Source of the DNA: Leeia speluncae
Lineage (GTDB): Bacteria; Pseudomonadota; Gammaproteobacteria; Burkholderiales; Leeiaceae
Reading direction: 5' to 3'
NCBI RefSeq assembly: GCF_020564625.1
Contig: NZ_JAJBZT010000001.1
Span: forward strand, 248,001-312,000
Length of the DNA: 64,000 bases
Below the pieces are notes generated by a model. The model saw only the letters and a program-made list of their open reading frames with translations, ran no database searches and was not told where the DNA came from. Positions 9,039 through 17,967 of the stretch are shown piece by piece (position 1 is the first letter of the stretch; every line of letters begins with the position of its first letter). A program made the position numbers and the translations under genes.

Positions 9039-10841
9039 TTAACTTAAATCAGTATTTTTGTTTTCCTGTTGCAATGCCCACATCCGAGCATAGACGCCTT
9101 GGCTCGAAAGTAGTTGTTGATGATTGCCTCTTTCGATGATTTTGCCGTGATCCATTACCAAAATTTCATCTGCATGAATGATGGTTGATAAGCGGTGGGC
9201 AATGATCAATGTCGTTCTATTGGTTGTAATTTGTCTTAATTCTTGTTGAATGGCTTGTTCTGTTCTAGTGTCTAGTGCAGATGTTGCTTCATCCAAAATC
9301 AAGATTGGTGGATTTTTCAGAATGGTTCTTGCTATTGCAACCCTTTGTTTTTCGCCACCAGATAATTTTAAGCCTCGCTCACCAACGGTGGTTTGATACC
9401 CATCAGGAAGTGATAATACAAACTCATGAATATGGGCCGCTTTTGCCGCCTCAATTACTTCGCTTTCGGTTGCATCCGGGCGTCCATAAGCGATGTTGTA
9501 ATAGATGCTGTCATTAAATAGCACGGTATCTTGTGGGACGATACCAATATGCTTTCTAAGGCTCTCTTGAGATAACGAGCGAATATCTTTGCCGTTGACT
9601 TGAATTTCGCCATTTGTCACATCGTAGAAGCGATAAAGTAGGCGAGCTAGCGTCGATTTGCCTGCGCCACTCGTGCCAACAACTGCTACGGTGTGGCCAG
9701 CAGGGATCGCAAATTCAATTTTATCTAAGATGGGGCGTTTGCTATCGTAGTGAAAATCTACATTTGTGAACGCGACTGACGCGGTTTGAGTGGCCAGTGT
9801 TTCTGCGCTTGCTTTGTCTTTGATCTCTGGTTGAAGTTTGAGTAAATCAAACATCTTTTCCATGTCTGCCAGCGAGTGCTTAATTTCTCTATATACAAAG
9901 CCTAGGAAGTTAAGCGGTATATAAAGCTGCAACATGAAAGCGTTAACCAACACTAAATCGCCTACCGTCATTTTTTGAGTGGCTACGCCATTGGCCGCGA
10001 GCCACATTAGTGCGGTCACCCCTGCGGCAATAATGCCTGCTTGGCCTGCATTTAACATCGCAAGAGAGGTTTGATTTTTAACCGCTGCAGTTTCCCAAGT
10101 AGTTAGGTTTTTGTCGTAACGGCCGGATTCGTAACGCTCGTTGCCAAAATACTTAACGGTTTCGTAATTAATGAGCGAATCGATAGCTTTGTTGTTGGCT
10201 TGCGAGTCCATGTCATTCATGGTTCTTCTAAAGACCATGCGCCATTCGGTCACGGCGAGCGTAAATGCAATATAAATGCCTAAAGAGACAAATGTCACAA
10301 TCGCAAACCATGCATCATACTTTTTCAGTAGCACACCGGCCACGAGCACAATTTCTACTAAGGTAGGAATGATATTAAAGAGCATGAAATTTAAGAGGAA
10401 GGAGATTCCTTTGGTTCCTCTTTCGATATCACGACTCATCCCTCCTGTTTGTCTTTCTAGGTGAAAGCGAAGGCTTAAGCGATGGAGGTGTTCAAAAACT
10501 TGTAGGGCGACTCTTCTGATGGCCCCTTGCGTTACTTTTGCAAAAATGGCATCACGCAATTCGCCCATGCTACTCGCCGCAAAGCGAAGTAAGCCATACA
10601 GTGCAATCAAGCTAAGAGGAACGGCTAATTGCGCAGCTGTATTGGTTTGGCCATTATCAAAGTAGTCCACCACTTCTTTTAAGACGAGCGGAACAGCTAC
10701 GTTCGCTACTTTTGCCAAGATCAAAAATAGCAGAGCAAAGATGACGCGCCCACGATATTGCCAAACGTACGGTAATAGCGCTTTGATGGTTGCCCAATCA
10801 TCACGACGTGAAGGGGCGGGGCCGGTGTGGCGAATTCTCAT
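9039..10841 (-). CDS. ABC transporter, fused permease/ATPase, Atm1/HMT1 (ABCB7-like) family
   Basis: A 600-residue half-transporter. Six membrane helices lie in residues about 35-310. The nucleotide-binding domain (about 350-585) has Walker A GTSGAGKST, signature LSGGEKQRVAIART and Walker B ILILDEATSALD, with a downstream switch His in LIIAHRLSTI. The opening WATIKALLPYVWQYRGRVIFA and the TM region with RDIERGTKGISFLLNF match the bacterial Atm1 group. Its characterised members export glutathione-conjugated metals or persulfides from the cytoplasm. It would act as a homodimer in the inner membrane. apaG lies 23 bases upstream on the same strand and the two are probably co-transcribed. Metal specificity is not readable from sequence. 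Confidence 0.88.
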   Translation of the reverse strand: MRIRHTGPAPSRRDDWATIKALLPYVWQYRGRVIFALLFLILAKVANVAVPLVLKEVVDYFDNGQTNTAAQLAVPLSLIALYGLLRFAASSMGELRDAIFAKVTQGAIRRVALQVFEHLHRLSLRFHLERQTGGMSRDIERGTKGISFLLNFMLFNIIPTLVEIVLVAGVLLKKYDAWFAIVTFVSLGIYIAFTLAVTEWRMVFRRTMNDMDSQANNKAIDSLINYETVKYFGNERYESGRYDKNLTTWETAAVKNQTSLAMLNAGQAGIIAAGVTALMWLAANGVATQKMTVGDLVLVNAFMLQLYIPLNFLGFVYREIKHSLADMEKMFDLLKLQPEIKDKASAETLATQTASVAFTNVDFHYDSKRPILDKIEFAIPAGHTVAVVGTSGAGKSTLARLLYRFYDVTNGEIQVNGKDIRSLSQESLRKHIGIVPQDTVLFNDSIYYNIAYGRPDATESEVIEAAKAAHIHEFVLSLPDGYQTTVGERGLKLSGGEKQRVAIARTILKNPPILILDEATSALDTRTEQAIQQELRQITTNRTTLIIAHRLSTIIHADEILVMDHGKIIERGNHQQLLSSQGVYARMWALQQENKNTDLS

Positions 10842-10864
10842 GGTGGCGGTCTAACTTAAAATGA

Positions 10865-11263
10865 TCAGTGCAGGGTGCGGGGGATGCTAAGGGTAAACAC
10901 AGGGATGCGCGCATCAAATTGATGGCCGTCATCTGCATGCATTTGATAGCTGCCTTCCATGGTGCCGACTTCCGTTTCTAGCACACAGCCACTGTTGTAT
11001 TCGAACTTTTGACCTGGCAAAAGATGCGGTTGCTCGCCAACAACGCCAAGTCCTTTGACTTCTTCCACTTTTCTATTGCTATCAGTGATGATCCAGTGTC
11101 TAGAGATGAGTTTGGCCGCGACGGTACCTTTGTTTTCGATCGAAATAAAGTAAGCGAAAACATAGCGCTGGCTGTCTGGGTCGGATTGTTCTTCAATGTA
11201 CACCGGTTTCGCGGTGACTTCGATGTCGTAATCCTTTTCCATTGTAGGGTCTTTTATGGTCAT
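10865..11263 (-). CDS. apaG: ApaG protein (single FN3-like domain)
   Basis: A 132-residue ApaG family protein: a small immunoglobulin/FN3-like beta sandwich named for its link to apaH and CorD-type cobalt/magnesium phenotypes; biochemical role unsettled. Diagnostic stretches are YVFAYFISIENKGTVAAKLISRHW, ITDSNRKVEEVKGLGVVGEQP, LPGQKFEYNSGC and GTMEGSYQMHADDG. ATG 11263 gives the family's usual length; a second Met seven codons later is possible. It is upstream of the Atm1-like exporter on the same strand. The divergent rpe gene starts 187 bases away. Confidence 0.92.
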   Translation of the reverse strand: MTIKDPTMEKDYDIEVTAKPVYIEEQSDPDSQRYVFAYFISIENKGTVAAKLISRHWIITDSNRKVEEVKGLGVVGEQPHLLPGQKFEYNSGCVLETEVGTMEGSYQMHADDGHQFDARIPVFTLSIPRTLH

Positions 11264-11382
11264 GGGAATTCTGAAAAGAGAATCAAAATCAATCGGTTAT
11301 TATGCCATATTTCATGCGGCTTCTGCTGTTAAAAACAATGAAAAACCTGATGGATTTACCGTTGTTTTTCGGGGGGCTTTTT

Positions 11383-11412
11383 TTGTCTCATGTTGGGTCG
11401 AAGTGCTAGAAT
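11383..11412 (+). promoter_or_regulatory. Putative sigma-70 promoter of rpe
   Basis: TTGTCT (11383-11388), 18 bases, TAGAAT (11407-11412). It lies 38 bases before the rpe start. Confidence 0.4.
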
Positions 11413-11450
11413 GTCGATTCTCGTAGATTTTATTCGGAAGACAGATTCTC

Positions 11451-12134
11451 ATGCCCCCGTTTCGTATTGCTCCCAGTATTTTATCTGCCAACCTAGCGCG
11501 TTTAGGTGAAGAGGTTGTGAATGTCGTAGACGCTGGCGCGGATATTATTCACTTTGATGTAATGGACAACCATTATGTGCCGAATCTGACCTTTGGCCCT
11601 GTCGTCTGTGAAGCGATTCGTCCATTAACGAGCGCAATCATTGATGTGCATTTAATGGTTAAGCCGGTGGATGCGTTGATCCCTGCCTTTGCAAAAGCGG
11701 GTGCCAATATTATTACCTTTCATCCAGAGTCGAGCGAGCATATTGATCGTTCTTTGGCATTAATTCGTGAGCATGGCTGTAAGGCTGGTTTGGTGTTTAA
11801 CCCTGCAACCCCATTACATTTAATGGATCATGTGATGGATAAGCTCGACATGGTCTTGTTAATGAGCGTGAACCCAGGGTTTGGTGGTCAGAAATTTATC
11901 CCTGAAGCTCTCAATAAACTGCGTACCGCTCGCCACAAAATTGATGAATATACAGCCAAAACAGGTAAAGAAATTTGGCTGGAAATTGATGGCGGTGTGA
12001 AGGTAGATAACATTGCAGAAATTGCAGCGGCTGGTGCGGATACTTTTGTTGCTGGTTCGGCTATTTATGGTACGCCTGACTACAAAGCAACGATTGATGC
12101 GATGCGTGCCGAATTGGCTAAGGTTAAACGCTAA
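11451..12134 (+). CDS. rpe: Ribulose-phosphate 3-epimerase
   Basis: A 227-residue TIM-barrel enzyme interconverting ribulose-5-phosphate and xylulose-5-phosphate in the cytosolic pentose phosphate pathway. Clear motifs: [16 protein letters not shown] at the N-terminus, [17 protein letters not shown] (catalytic Asp and metal-ligand His), [21 protein letters not shown] (phosphate-binding loop) and EIDGGV (second catalytic Asp). Full family length. First gene of a plus-strand run (rpe, SDR, gph, trp genes); an rpe-gph-trpE order is a known arrangement in proteobacteria. Confidence 0.96.
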   Translation: MPPFRIAPSILSANLARLGEEVVNVVDAGADIIHFDVMDNHYVPNLTFGPVVCEAIRPLTSAIIDVHLMVKPVDALIPAFAKAGANIITFHPESSEHIDRSLALIREHGCKAGLVFNPATPLHLMDHVMDKLDMVLLMSVNPGFGGQKFIPEALNKLRTARHKIDEYTAKTGKEIWLEIDGGVKVDNIAEIAAAGADTFVAGSAIYGTPDYKATIDAMRAELAKVKR

Positions 12135-12182
12135 TTCTTAGGCGGCTAAACTGATTATTTTGACTACTTCAAAGAGCTAACC

Positions 12183-12902
12183 ATGATTCGATGCTTGTTG
12201 ACCGGAGATTCAAAAGGGCTTGGGTACGCATTGGCAACAGTCATGGTTAGCCAACACATTGAAGTAATCGGGTGTGCAAGGCACGCGCCCCCCGTTTCTG
12301 ATTGGGTGCATTGGCCAATCGACTTGTCTGATCCTGCCCAGTCTGCAGCCACTTTTCAGCAGCGTTTGGCCGAATTATCTTGGGATGATGTGACTGAAGT
12401 CTGGCTAATTCATAATGCCGGGACGGTGCAGCCTATTGATTGTGTTAATCGATTGCCCATTCATGAAACGATAGCTGCTTTTCAAATTAACCTCGTTACA
12501 CCAGTTGTACTGACAACTGTTTTCTTGCAGGTGGTAGAGAAGCTTTCTATTCCAATCAAAGTACTAAATATTACCTCGGGTGCGGCGCAAAAGGCCTATC
12601 CCGGTTGGTCTGTATATGGGGCGACTAAGGCCGGGTTAGACCATTTTGTTCGGGTGGCGGGGGTAGAGGATAGACCAAACGTCAAAGTGGCAGCGGTTGC
12701 CCCTGGCGTATTAGATACCAATATGCAGTCGGAAATTAGAGCGACTTCAAAAGAAGCCTTCCCTTTGCTAGACCGCTTTATTCAACTGCATGAATCGGGC
12801 GAACTGACGGACCCCAACGTTGTTGCTAAACAGCTAGTGGAATACTTACAAACAGATACGATTCAACACGGTGAAATTACCGATGTGAGAAATTGGGTTT
12901 GA
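12183..12902 (+). CDS. Short-chain dehydrogenase/reductase (sepiapterin/benzil reductase-like)
   Basis: A 239-residue classical SDR. The cofactor loop is LTGDSKGLGYALA (TGxxxGxG), the structural NAG motif appears as HNAGTVQPI, the catalytic Ser is in NITSGAAQKAYPG and the YxxxK pair is YGATK. The Arg in GCARHAP at the end of beta-2 suggests NADPH use. Substrate unknown; the closest-looking groups are sepiapterin-reductase and YueD-type diketone reductases. It sits between rpe and gph, 48 bases after rpe and 39 before gph. Confidence 0.85.
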   Translation: MIRCLLTGDSKGLGYALATVMVSQHIEVIGCARHAPPVSDWVHWPIDLSDPAQSAATFQQRLAELSWDDVTEVWLIHNAGTVQPIDCVNRLPIHETIAAFQINLVTPVVLTTVFLQVVEKLSIPIKVLNITSGAAQKAYPGWSVYGATKAGLDHFVRVAGVEDRPNVKVAAVAPGVLDTNMQSEIRATSKEAFPLLDRFIQLHESGELTDPNVVAKQLVEYLQTDTIQHGEITDVRNWV

Positions 12903-12941
12903 TACAGACTAAGATAATCGTTTTTTTATAGAGGATGTTTG

Positions 12942-13610
12942 ATGGCATTTCCATACAAAGCAGTCGCTTTTGATTTGGATGGTACCTTGGTTGATTCAAT
13001 TGCGGATTTGGCCGCTGCAGCAAATGCAGTTCGTCTGGCATTAAATTTACCTGTATTGCCGCAAGATACCGTTGAGAGCTTTGTTGGGGATGGTGCCGCA
13101 TCCTTAGTGGCAAGAGTGCTGGCAGGAAGTAAAGCCGCAGAGCCGGATGAAGCTTCTGTATTGCAAAAAGAAGGAATGGCGCTGTTTAATCGTTTTTATC
13201 TAGAAAAATTAACGATTAAAACCAAGCCGTATACAACCGTTGTTGATACCTTGCGCACATTCAAATCAGGAAAAATTGGCCTTGCCTGTGTGACCAACAA
13301 ACCCGCTCGCTTTACCTTGCCACTGCTTGAGCAATTGGGATTGGCTGAATTCTTTGATGTGGTGATTGCGGGTGACTCACTACCGCAAAAGAAACCGCAT
13401 GCCTTACCATTGACACACACAGCTGAGGTGCTCAATGTAAAACCCGCTGAAATGTTGATGGTGGGGGATTCGGAGAATGATGTGTTATCTGCCAAAGCGG
13501 CTGGTTGTCCAGTTGCCGCTGTTAGCTATGGTTATGCAGCAGATGCAAATGCATTGGGTGCAGATTTAATCATTCATCAGATGGATGCGTTGTTAGCACT
13601 TTCTTCTTAA
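12942..13610 (+). CDS. gph: Phosphoglycolate phosphatase (HAD superfamily)
   Basis: A 222-residue HAD hydrolase that dephosphorylates 2-phosphoglycolate, a by-product of DNA repair. The nucleophile motif is FDLDGTLVDS (residues 9-18), the cap region follows, motif II is CVTNKP, the Lys motif lies around PQKKPHALPL and motif IV is MVGDSENDVLSAKAAG. ATG 12942 is chosen over the in-frame TTG one codon earlier because GAGG lies 7 bases upstream. Position before trpE and after rpe agrees with Gph rather than another HAD phosphatase. Confidence 0.9.
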   Translation: MAFPYKAVAFDLDGTLVDSIADLAAAANAVRLALNLPVLPQDTVESFVGDGAASLVARVLAGSKAAEPDEASVLQKEGMALFNRFYLEKLTIKTKPYTTVVDTLRTFKSGKIGLACVTNKPARFTLPLLEQLGLAEFFDVVIAGDSLPQKKPHALPLTHTAEVLNVKPAEMLMVGDSENDVLSAKAAGCPVAAVSYGYAADANALGADLIIHQMDALLALSS

Positions 13611-13657
13611 TCTTTATCTGGATTGATGAGGATTCTCGTAATAATCTCAATTTAGAC

Positions 13658-13686
13658 TTGTGCAGGGCGAAAAAATCGGCAAGAAT
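13658..13686 (+). promoter_or_regulatory. Putative trp operon promoter
   Basis: TTGTGC (13658-13663), 17 bases, AAGAAT (13681-13686), about 80 bases before the candidate leader peptide. The -10 match is 4 of 6, so this is a weak call. Confidence 0.35.
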
Positions 13687-13767
13687 AGTCATCGTTGCAT
13701 GAAATTTCTTTTTTTAAAGATTTTTTCGCAGAATATTTCAATATTACTCAAGGTATTTCAATTCATC

Positions 13768-13821
13768 ATGGCTTTCTTCTCTAGTGAAATGTGGCTCGAA
13801 TGGCGATGGCGGCACGCGTAA
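13768..13821 (+). CDS. trpL: Putative trp leader peptide (17 codons, three Trp)
   Basis: A short ORF, ATG 13768 to TAA 13821, encodes a 17-residue peptide whose second half is MWLEWRWRHA: three TGG codons within six codons (13792, 13801, 13807). Trp is rare in proteins, so this clustering just upstream of trpE is the hallmark of a ribosome-mediated attenuation leader peptide. A weak AAGG lies at 13750-13753, further from the ATG than usual. A clear terminator hairpin with a U-run is not visible between this ORF and trpE. Control could therefore act by alternative pairing with the trpE start region instead of classic termination. Confidence is in the leader peptide, not in the exact mechanism. 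Confidence 0.72.
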   Translation: MAFFSSEMWLEWRWRHA

Positions 13822-13907
13822 GCGCTTCCCCATTGTTTTGATTCAACCTTTTTCTTACTGGAGAGAAATATGCTCAGTCGTGATGCATTTCAGGCGCTTG
13901 CTCGCCA
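13801..13907 (+). promoter_or_regulatory. Possible long-range pairing around the trpE start
   Basis: TGGCGA (13801-13806, inside the Trp codons) and AAGCGC (13820-13825) are complementary, in nested order, to TCGCCA (13902-13907) and GCGCTT (13894-13899) in the first trpE codons. Pairing would enclose the trpE ribosome-binding site GGAGAG and its ATG. A ribosome stalled on the Trp codons would prevent it. This is inference from complementarity only. Confidence 0.3.
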
Positions 13908-15369
13908 AGGCTACAACCGTATCCCTGTTACCGTCGATCTACTTGCCGATCTAGACACCCCACTATCTGTTTATCTAAAACTAGCGAATAAGCCGTATTC
14001 TTACTTATTAGAGTCTGTCGTAGGTGGCGAGCGTTTTGGACGCTATTCCTTCATCGGTTTGCCGTGCGAAACCAGATTGGTGGTTAAACTCAATCAAGTG
14101 GAGGTTCATCGTGGGGTGGATGTGGTGGAAACCTTCGAGGGTGATCCCCTCGAATTTGTGCAAGCTTACCAGCAACGCTTTAATGCGGCGCCTTTACCGG
14201 AACTACCACGCTTTAATGGTGGTTTAGTCGGCTATTTTGGTTATGAAACTATTCGCTACTGCGAAAAACGACTCGCGGAATTAAATAAGCCGGGTCATCT
14301 CGGCACGCCAGATATCTTATTGCTTCAGTCTGAGCAGCTCGCTGTTGTAGACAATCTAACGGGTAAACTTCACTTAGTGGTCTATGCAGACCCGAACATC
14401 CCAAATAGCTACGACATGGCCTTGGTTCGCTTAACTGAGCTCGCTCTGATGTTAAGAGAGCCTGCTGCACTGCCGTTGCAAGGTAAAACAACCGTTCAAC
14501 AAGCGATATCTGCTTTTGGTGAGTCTGCTTTTAAAGAAGCGGTTAATGCGGCGAAAGAATACATCTTTGATGGCGATGCTATGCAGGTGGTATTGGCACA
14601 GCGCATGGATATGCCATTCCCTGAAAACCCACTTTCTCTTTATCGTGCATTGCGCTCGTTAAACCCTTCTCCGTATATGTTCTATTACGATATGGGTGAT
14701 TTCCATATTGTTGGCGCATCGCCAGAAATTTTAGTTCGCAGAGAAGGTGATAATGTTTTGGTGAGACCAATTGCGGGCACTCGTCCACGTGGCAAAAACC
14801 ATGAACACGATATTGCATTAGAAAAAGAACTGCTAGCCGACCCGAAAGAATGCGCTGAACACCTCATGCTAATTGATTTGGGGCGTAACGATGTGGGTCG
14901 TATCGCTGAAGTTGGGTCGGTTGCATTGACTGACAAAATGGTTGTCGAGCGTTATTCGCATGTGATGCATATTGTGTCTAGTGTGGAAGGTAAACTCAAA
15001 GACGGCATTGGTAATATGGACGTCTTAAGAGCAACTTTCCCTGCGGGAACTGTTTCGGGGGCACCAAAAGTTCGCGCACTTGAAATTATTAATGAATTAG
15101 AACCAACTGCACGTGGCATATATTCTGGTGCCGTTGGTTATTTGGGTTTTTCTGGCGATATGGATTTAGCCATTGCGTTAAGGACGGCCATTATTAAAGA
15201 CAAAACCTTATATGTTCAGGCGGGGGCCGGCATTGTTGCCGATTCTAATCCGGATTCTGAATGGCAAGAAACCTTAAATAAAGCGCGTGCAGTGCTAAGA
15301 GCTGCAGAGATGGTCCAACAAGGATTAGATGTGGAACGTTTAAATCTGTGGGGACGTCAGCCCAACTAA
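13870..15369 (+). CDS. trpE: Anthranilate synthase component I
   Basis: A 499-residue chorismate-using enzyme; with TrpG it makes anthranilate, the first step of tryptophan synthesis. The N-terminal regulatory half has the LLESV feedback region ([22 protein letters not shown]). The catalytic half shows [79 protein letters not shown] and [23 protein letters not shown] is more like TrpE than PabB. GGAGAG lies 5-6 bases before the ATG. A Trp-rich leader ORF ends 48 bases upstream. trpG follows after 57 bases. Confidence 0.96.
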   Translation: MLSRDAFQALARQGYNRIPVTVDLLADLDTPLSVYLKLANKPYSYLLESVVGGERFGRYSFIGLPCETRLVVKLNQVEVHRGVDVVETFEGDPLEFVQAYQQRFNAAPLPELPRFNGGLVGYFGYETIRYCEKRLAELNKPGHLGTPDILLLQSEQLAVVDNLTGKLHLVVYADPNIPNSYDMALVRLTELALMLREPAALPLQGKTTVQQAISAFGESAFKEAVNAAKEYIFDGDAMQVVLAQRMDMPFPENPLSLYRALRSLNPSPYMFYYDMGDFHIVGASPEILVRREGDNVLVRPIAGTRPRGKNHEHDIALEKELLADPKECAEHLMLIDLGRNDVGRIAEVGSVALTDKMVVERYSHVMHIVSSVEGKLKDGIGNMDVLRATFPAGTVSGAPKVRALEIINELEPTARGIYSGAVGYLGFSGDMDLAIALRTAIIKDKTLYVQAGAGIVADSNPDSEWQETLNKARAVLRAAEMVQQGLDVERLNLWGRQPN

Positions 15370-15426
15370 CTGTGGTTAGGCATGATGCAAAACGCTATTT
15401 AAACGAATCCAAAAAGGACACTTACC

Positions 15427-15996
15427 ATGCTGTTGATGATTGATAACTACGATAGTTTTACCTACAACATTGTTCAGTACTTTGGCGAACTTGGCCAAGA
15501 GGTGAAAGTATTTCGTAATGACGAAATTACCTTAGAAGAAATTGCTGCGCTAAAGCCAGATCACTTAGTGATTTCCCCTGGCCCATGTACGCCAAATGAA
15601 GCCGGTGTTTCGGTTGCTGCCATTAAACAATTTGCCGGTGTTATTCCTATTCTTGGTGTTTGCTTGGGGCATCAGTCTATTGGGCAAGCATTTGGCGGCA
15701 ATATTATTCATGCAAAACAATTAATGCATGGAAAAACCTCTCCTGTTATGCACAACAGTAATAGCGTGTTTACTGGCTTACCTAACCCGGTGACATGTAC
15801 TCGCTATCATTCTCTGGTGATTGAGCGCGAAACAATTCCGGATTGCCTAGAGATTACGGCGTGGACCGAAGATGGTGAAATTATGGGAGTGCGCCATAAA
15901 ACCCTGAATATTCACGGCGTGCAATTTCACCCTGAGTCGATATTGACGGAATGTGGTCATGCAATGTTAAAGAATTTCTTGGATGGTGCAGCGTAA
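15427..15996 (+). CDS. trpG: Anthranilate synthase component II (glutamine amidotransferase)
   Basis: A 189-residue class I glutamine amidotransferase that supplies ammonia to TrpE. Motifs: [15 protein letters not shown] at the N-terminus, [11 protein letters not shown] (oxyanion region), nucleophile Cys in [15 protein letters not shown], and His/Glu of the triad in [10 protein letters not shown]. Located between trpE and trpD. A protein like this often also serves PabB in folate synthesis; no pabB is visible here, so a dual role is possible. Confidence 0.94.
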   Translation: MLLMIDNYDSFTYNIVQYFGELGQEVKVFRNDEITLEEIAALKPDHLVISPGPCTPNEAGVSVAAIKQFAGVIPILGVCLGHQSIGQAFGGNIIHAKQLMHGKTSPVMHNSNSVFTGLPNPVTCTRYHSLVIERETIPDCLEITAWTEDGEIMGVRHKTLNIHGVQFHPESILTECGHAMLKNFLDGAA

Positions 15997-16050
15997 TTTA
16001 TTGCGGATTACCGAATATTTTTAGCATCTAACTATTCATCGGAGTACCTA

Positions 16051-17094
16051 ATGATTACGCCACAAGAAGCCCTAGTAAGAGTAATTGAGAATCGTGAAAT
16101 TTTTCATGATGAAATGCTGCATTTGATGCGCATGATTATGCAAGGTGAAATGTCGCCTACCGTGATGGCAGGGTTAATTGTAGGCTTGCGTGTCAAAAAA
16201 GAAACCGTGGGTGAGATTACCGCTGCTGCTGAAGTGATGCGTGAGTTTGCGACAAAGGTAACGGTCGCGAATCATGATCGATTGGTCGATATTGTGGGCA
16301 CGGGTGGCGATGCTTCACATACCTTTAATATTTCTACTAGTAGCATGTTTGTAGCGGCAGCTGCAGGAGCGCGAGTCGCTAAGCACGGCGGGCGTTCGGT
16401 TTCATCTAGTTCTGGTAGTGCGGACGTTTTAGAAGCACTCGGCGTCAATTTAGCATTGACGCCAGCGCAAGTGGCGGAGTGTATTGATAAAACCGGTATT
16501 GGTTTTATGTTTGCACCGAATCATCACAGTGCAATGAAACATGCCGCTCCTGTGCGTAAAGAATTAGGTGTGCGTACCTTATTTAATATTTTAGGCCCAC
16601 TCACTAACCCAGCGGGCGCCAAAAACCAATTGCTAGGCGTGTTTCACCCTGATTTGGTGGGTATTTTGGTTCGTGTATTACAGCGTTTAGGCAGTGATCA
16701 TGTGCTGGTTGTACATGGCAAACCGCAAGATGGCGGTACGATTGGCCTAGATGAAATTACCTTAACTGGCGAATCGCTAGTGGGCGAACTAGTGAATGGG
16801 CAAGTGAAAGAATATACCTTGCACCCAGAAATGCTGGGACTACCTGTATATAAACTAGAACAGTTTAGAGTAGGTAACCCTGCTGAATCTCAAGCTCGGC
16901 TATTGGCTGCGCTAGAAGGTACAGACATTCCTGCGAGAGATATCGTGCTAGCCAATGCGGGGGCCGCGCTGGTATCTGCAGGTGTTGCAGATAGCTTGGT
17001 GGCGGGTGTGGCGTTGGCTAGAGAAGCCATTGCGAGTGGTGCTGCAAGAGCAAAACTAGATGAGTTTGTTCAATTTACCAAGCAGTTTGCTTAA
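16051..17094 (+). CDS. trpD: Anthranilate phosphoribosyltransferase
   Basis: A 347-residue enzyme transferring phosphoribose from PRPP to anthranilate. The GTGGD PRPP loop is present ([17 protein letters not shown]), as are [58 protein letters not shown] and [16 protein letters not shown]. Family-normal length. It lies 54 bases after trpG and 63 before trpC; the trpEGDC order is typical of beta- and gammaproteobacteria in which trpFBA lies elsewhere. Confidence 0.96.
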   Translation: MITPQEALVRVIENREIFHDEMLHLMRMIMQGEMSPTVMAGLIVGLRVKKETVGEITAAAEVMREFATKVTVANHDRLVDIVGTGGDASHTFNISTSSMFVAAAAGARVAKHGGRSVSSSSGSADVLEALGVNLALTPAQVAECIDKTGIGFMFAPNHHSAMKHAAPVRKELGVRTLFNILGPLTNPAGAKNQLLGVFHPDLVGILVRVLQRLGSDHVLVVHGKPQDGGTIGLDEITLTGESLVGELVNGQVKEYTLHPEMLGLPVYKLEQFRVGNPAESQARLLAALEGTDIPARDIVLANAGAALVSAGVADSLVAGVALAREAIASGAARAKLDEFVQFTKQFA

Positions 17095-17157
17095 TTATTT
17101 GAATGTAAATTTGAAGGCACAGAAAGTATTTCTTATGTCTTCAAGCGGAGTTGCATG

Positions 17158-17949
17158 ATGTCTTCTGATATTTTAAAGAAAATCTTGGCAGTGAAAGTAG
17201 AAGAGGTAGCGGCTAGCAAATTGGCTACTTCAGTTGAAGAAATGGCCGCTAACATTGCTGCGGCACCTGCACCTCGTGACTTTGTTGCCGCCATTCGGGC
17301 AAAGCATCAGGCAAAGCAGTCTGCTGTCATTGCAGAAATTAAGAAGGCTAGTCCAAGTAAAGGGCTAATCCGAGAAGATTTTCAACCGGCTGAAATCGCG
17401 GCTCAATATGAAAAAGGTGGTGCTGCATGCTTGTCTGTACTGACCGATAAACAGTTTTTTCAAGGCGATGAAGCGTATTTAAAAGCAGCGCGTGCTGCTT
17501 GCCAACTTCCTGTGTTACGTAAAGACTTTATGATTGACACATGGCAGGTAGATGAGGCACGTGCAATGGGCGCGGATTGTATTTTGCTGATTGCTGCAGC
17601 CTTGTCTCTGGAAGAAATGCAAACCTTAGAAACACGTGCATTTGAATTCGGCTTGTCTGTTTTAGTAGAAGTTCATAATGGTGATGAACTAACTGAAGCC
17701 TTAAAACTCAAAACCCCTTTGATTGGCATTAATAATCGCGATCTACGATCGTTTAATGTCACCTTGGATACAACGCTAGGTTTATTGGATCGCATCCCTT
17801 CTGATCGTATTGTGGTGACTGAAAGTGGTATTTTAAAGCCTGAAGACGTTACGTTGATGAGATCAAACCAAGTACATACTTTCTTGGTGGGTGAGGCGTT
17901 TATGCGTCAGCCTGATCCTGGTTTAGCGCTGTCTGAATTTTTTGCTTAA
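17158..17949 (+). CDS. trpC: Indole-3-glycerol phosphate synthase
   Basis: A 263-residue TIM-barrel enzyme that ring-closes CdRP to indole-3-glycerol phosphate. Motifs: [16 protein letters not shown] (catalytic Glu-Lys-Lys region), [58 protein letters not shown] and VTESGI. Two adjacent ATGs are possible (17155, 17158); the second sits 7 bases after GGAG and is preferred. It is a single-domain TrpC with no fused TrpF. Confidence 0.95.
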   Translation: MSSDILKKILAVKVEEVAASKLATSVEEMAANIAAAPAPRDFVAAIRAKHQAKQSAVIAEIKKASPSKGLIREDFQPAEIAAQYEKGGAACLSVLTDKQFFQGDEAYLKAARAACQLPVLRKDFMIDTWQVDEARAMGADCILLIAAALSLEEMQTLETRAFEFGLSVLVEVHNGDELTEALKLKTPLIGINNRDLRSFNVTLDTTLGLLDRIPSDRIVVTESGILKPEDVTLMRSNQVHTFLVGEAFMRQPDPGLALSEFFA

Positions 17950-17967
17950 TATTTGATTGAAGGTTGG

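Noticed and set aside
13820-13830. Small GCG/CGC hairpin after the trp leader stop as an attenuator terminator
   Set aside because: Only three base pairs and no U-run follows.
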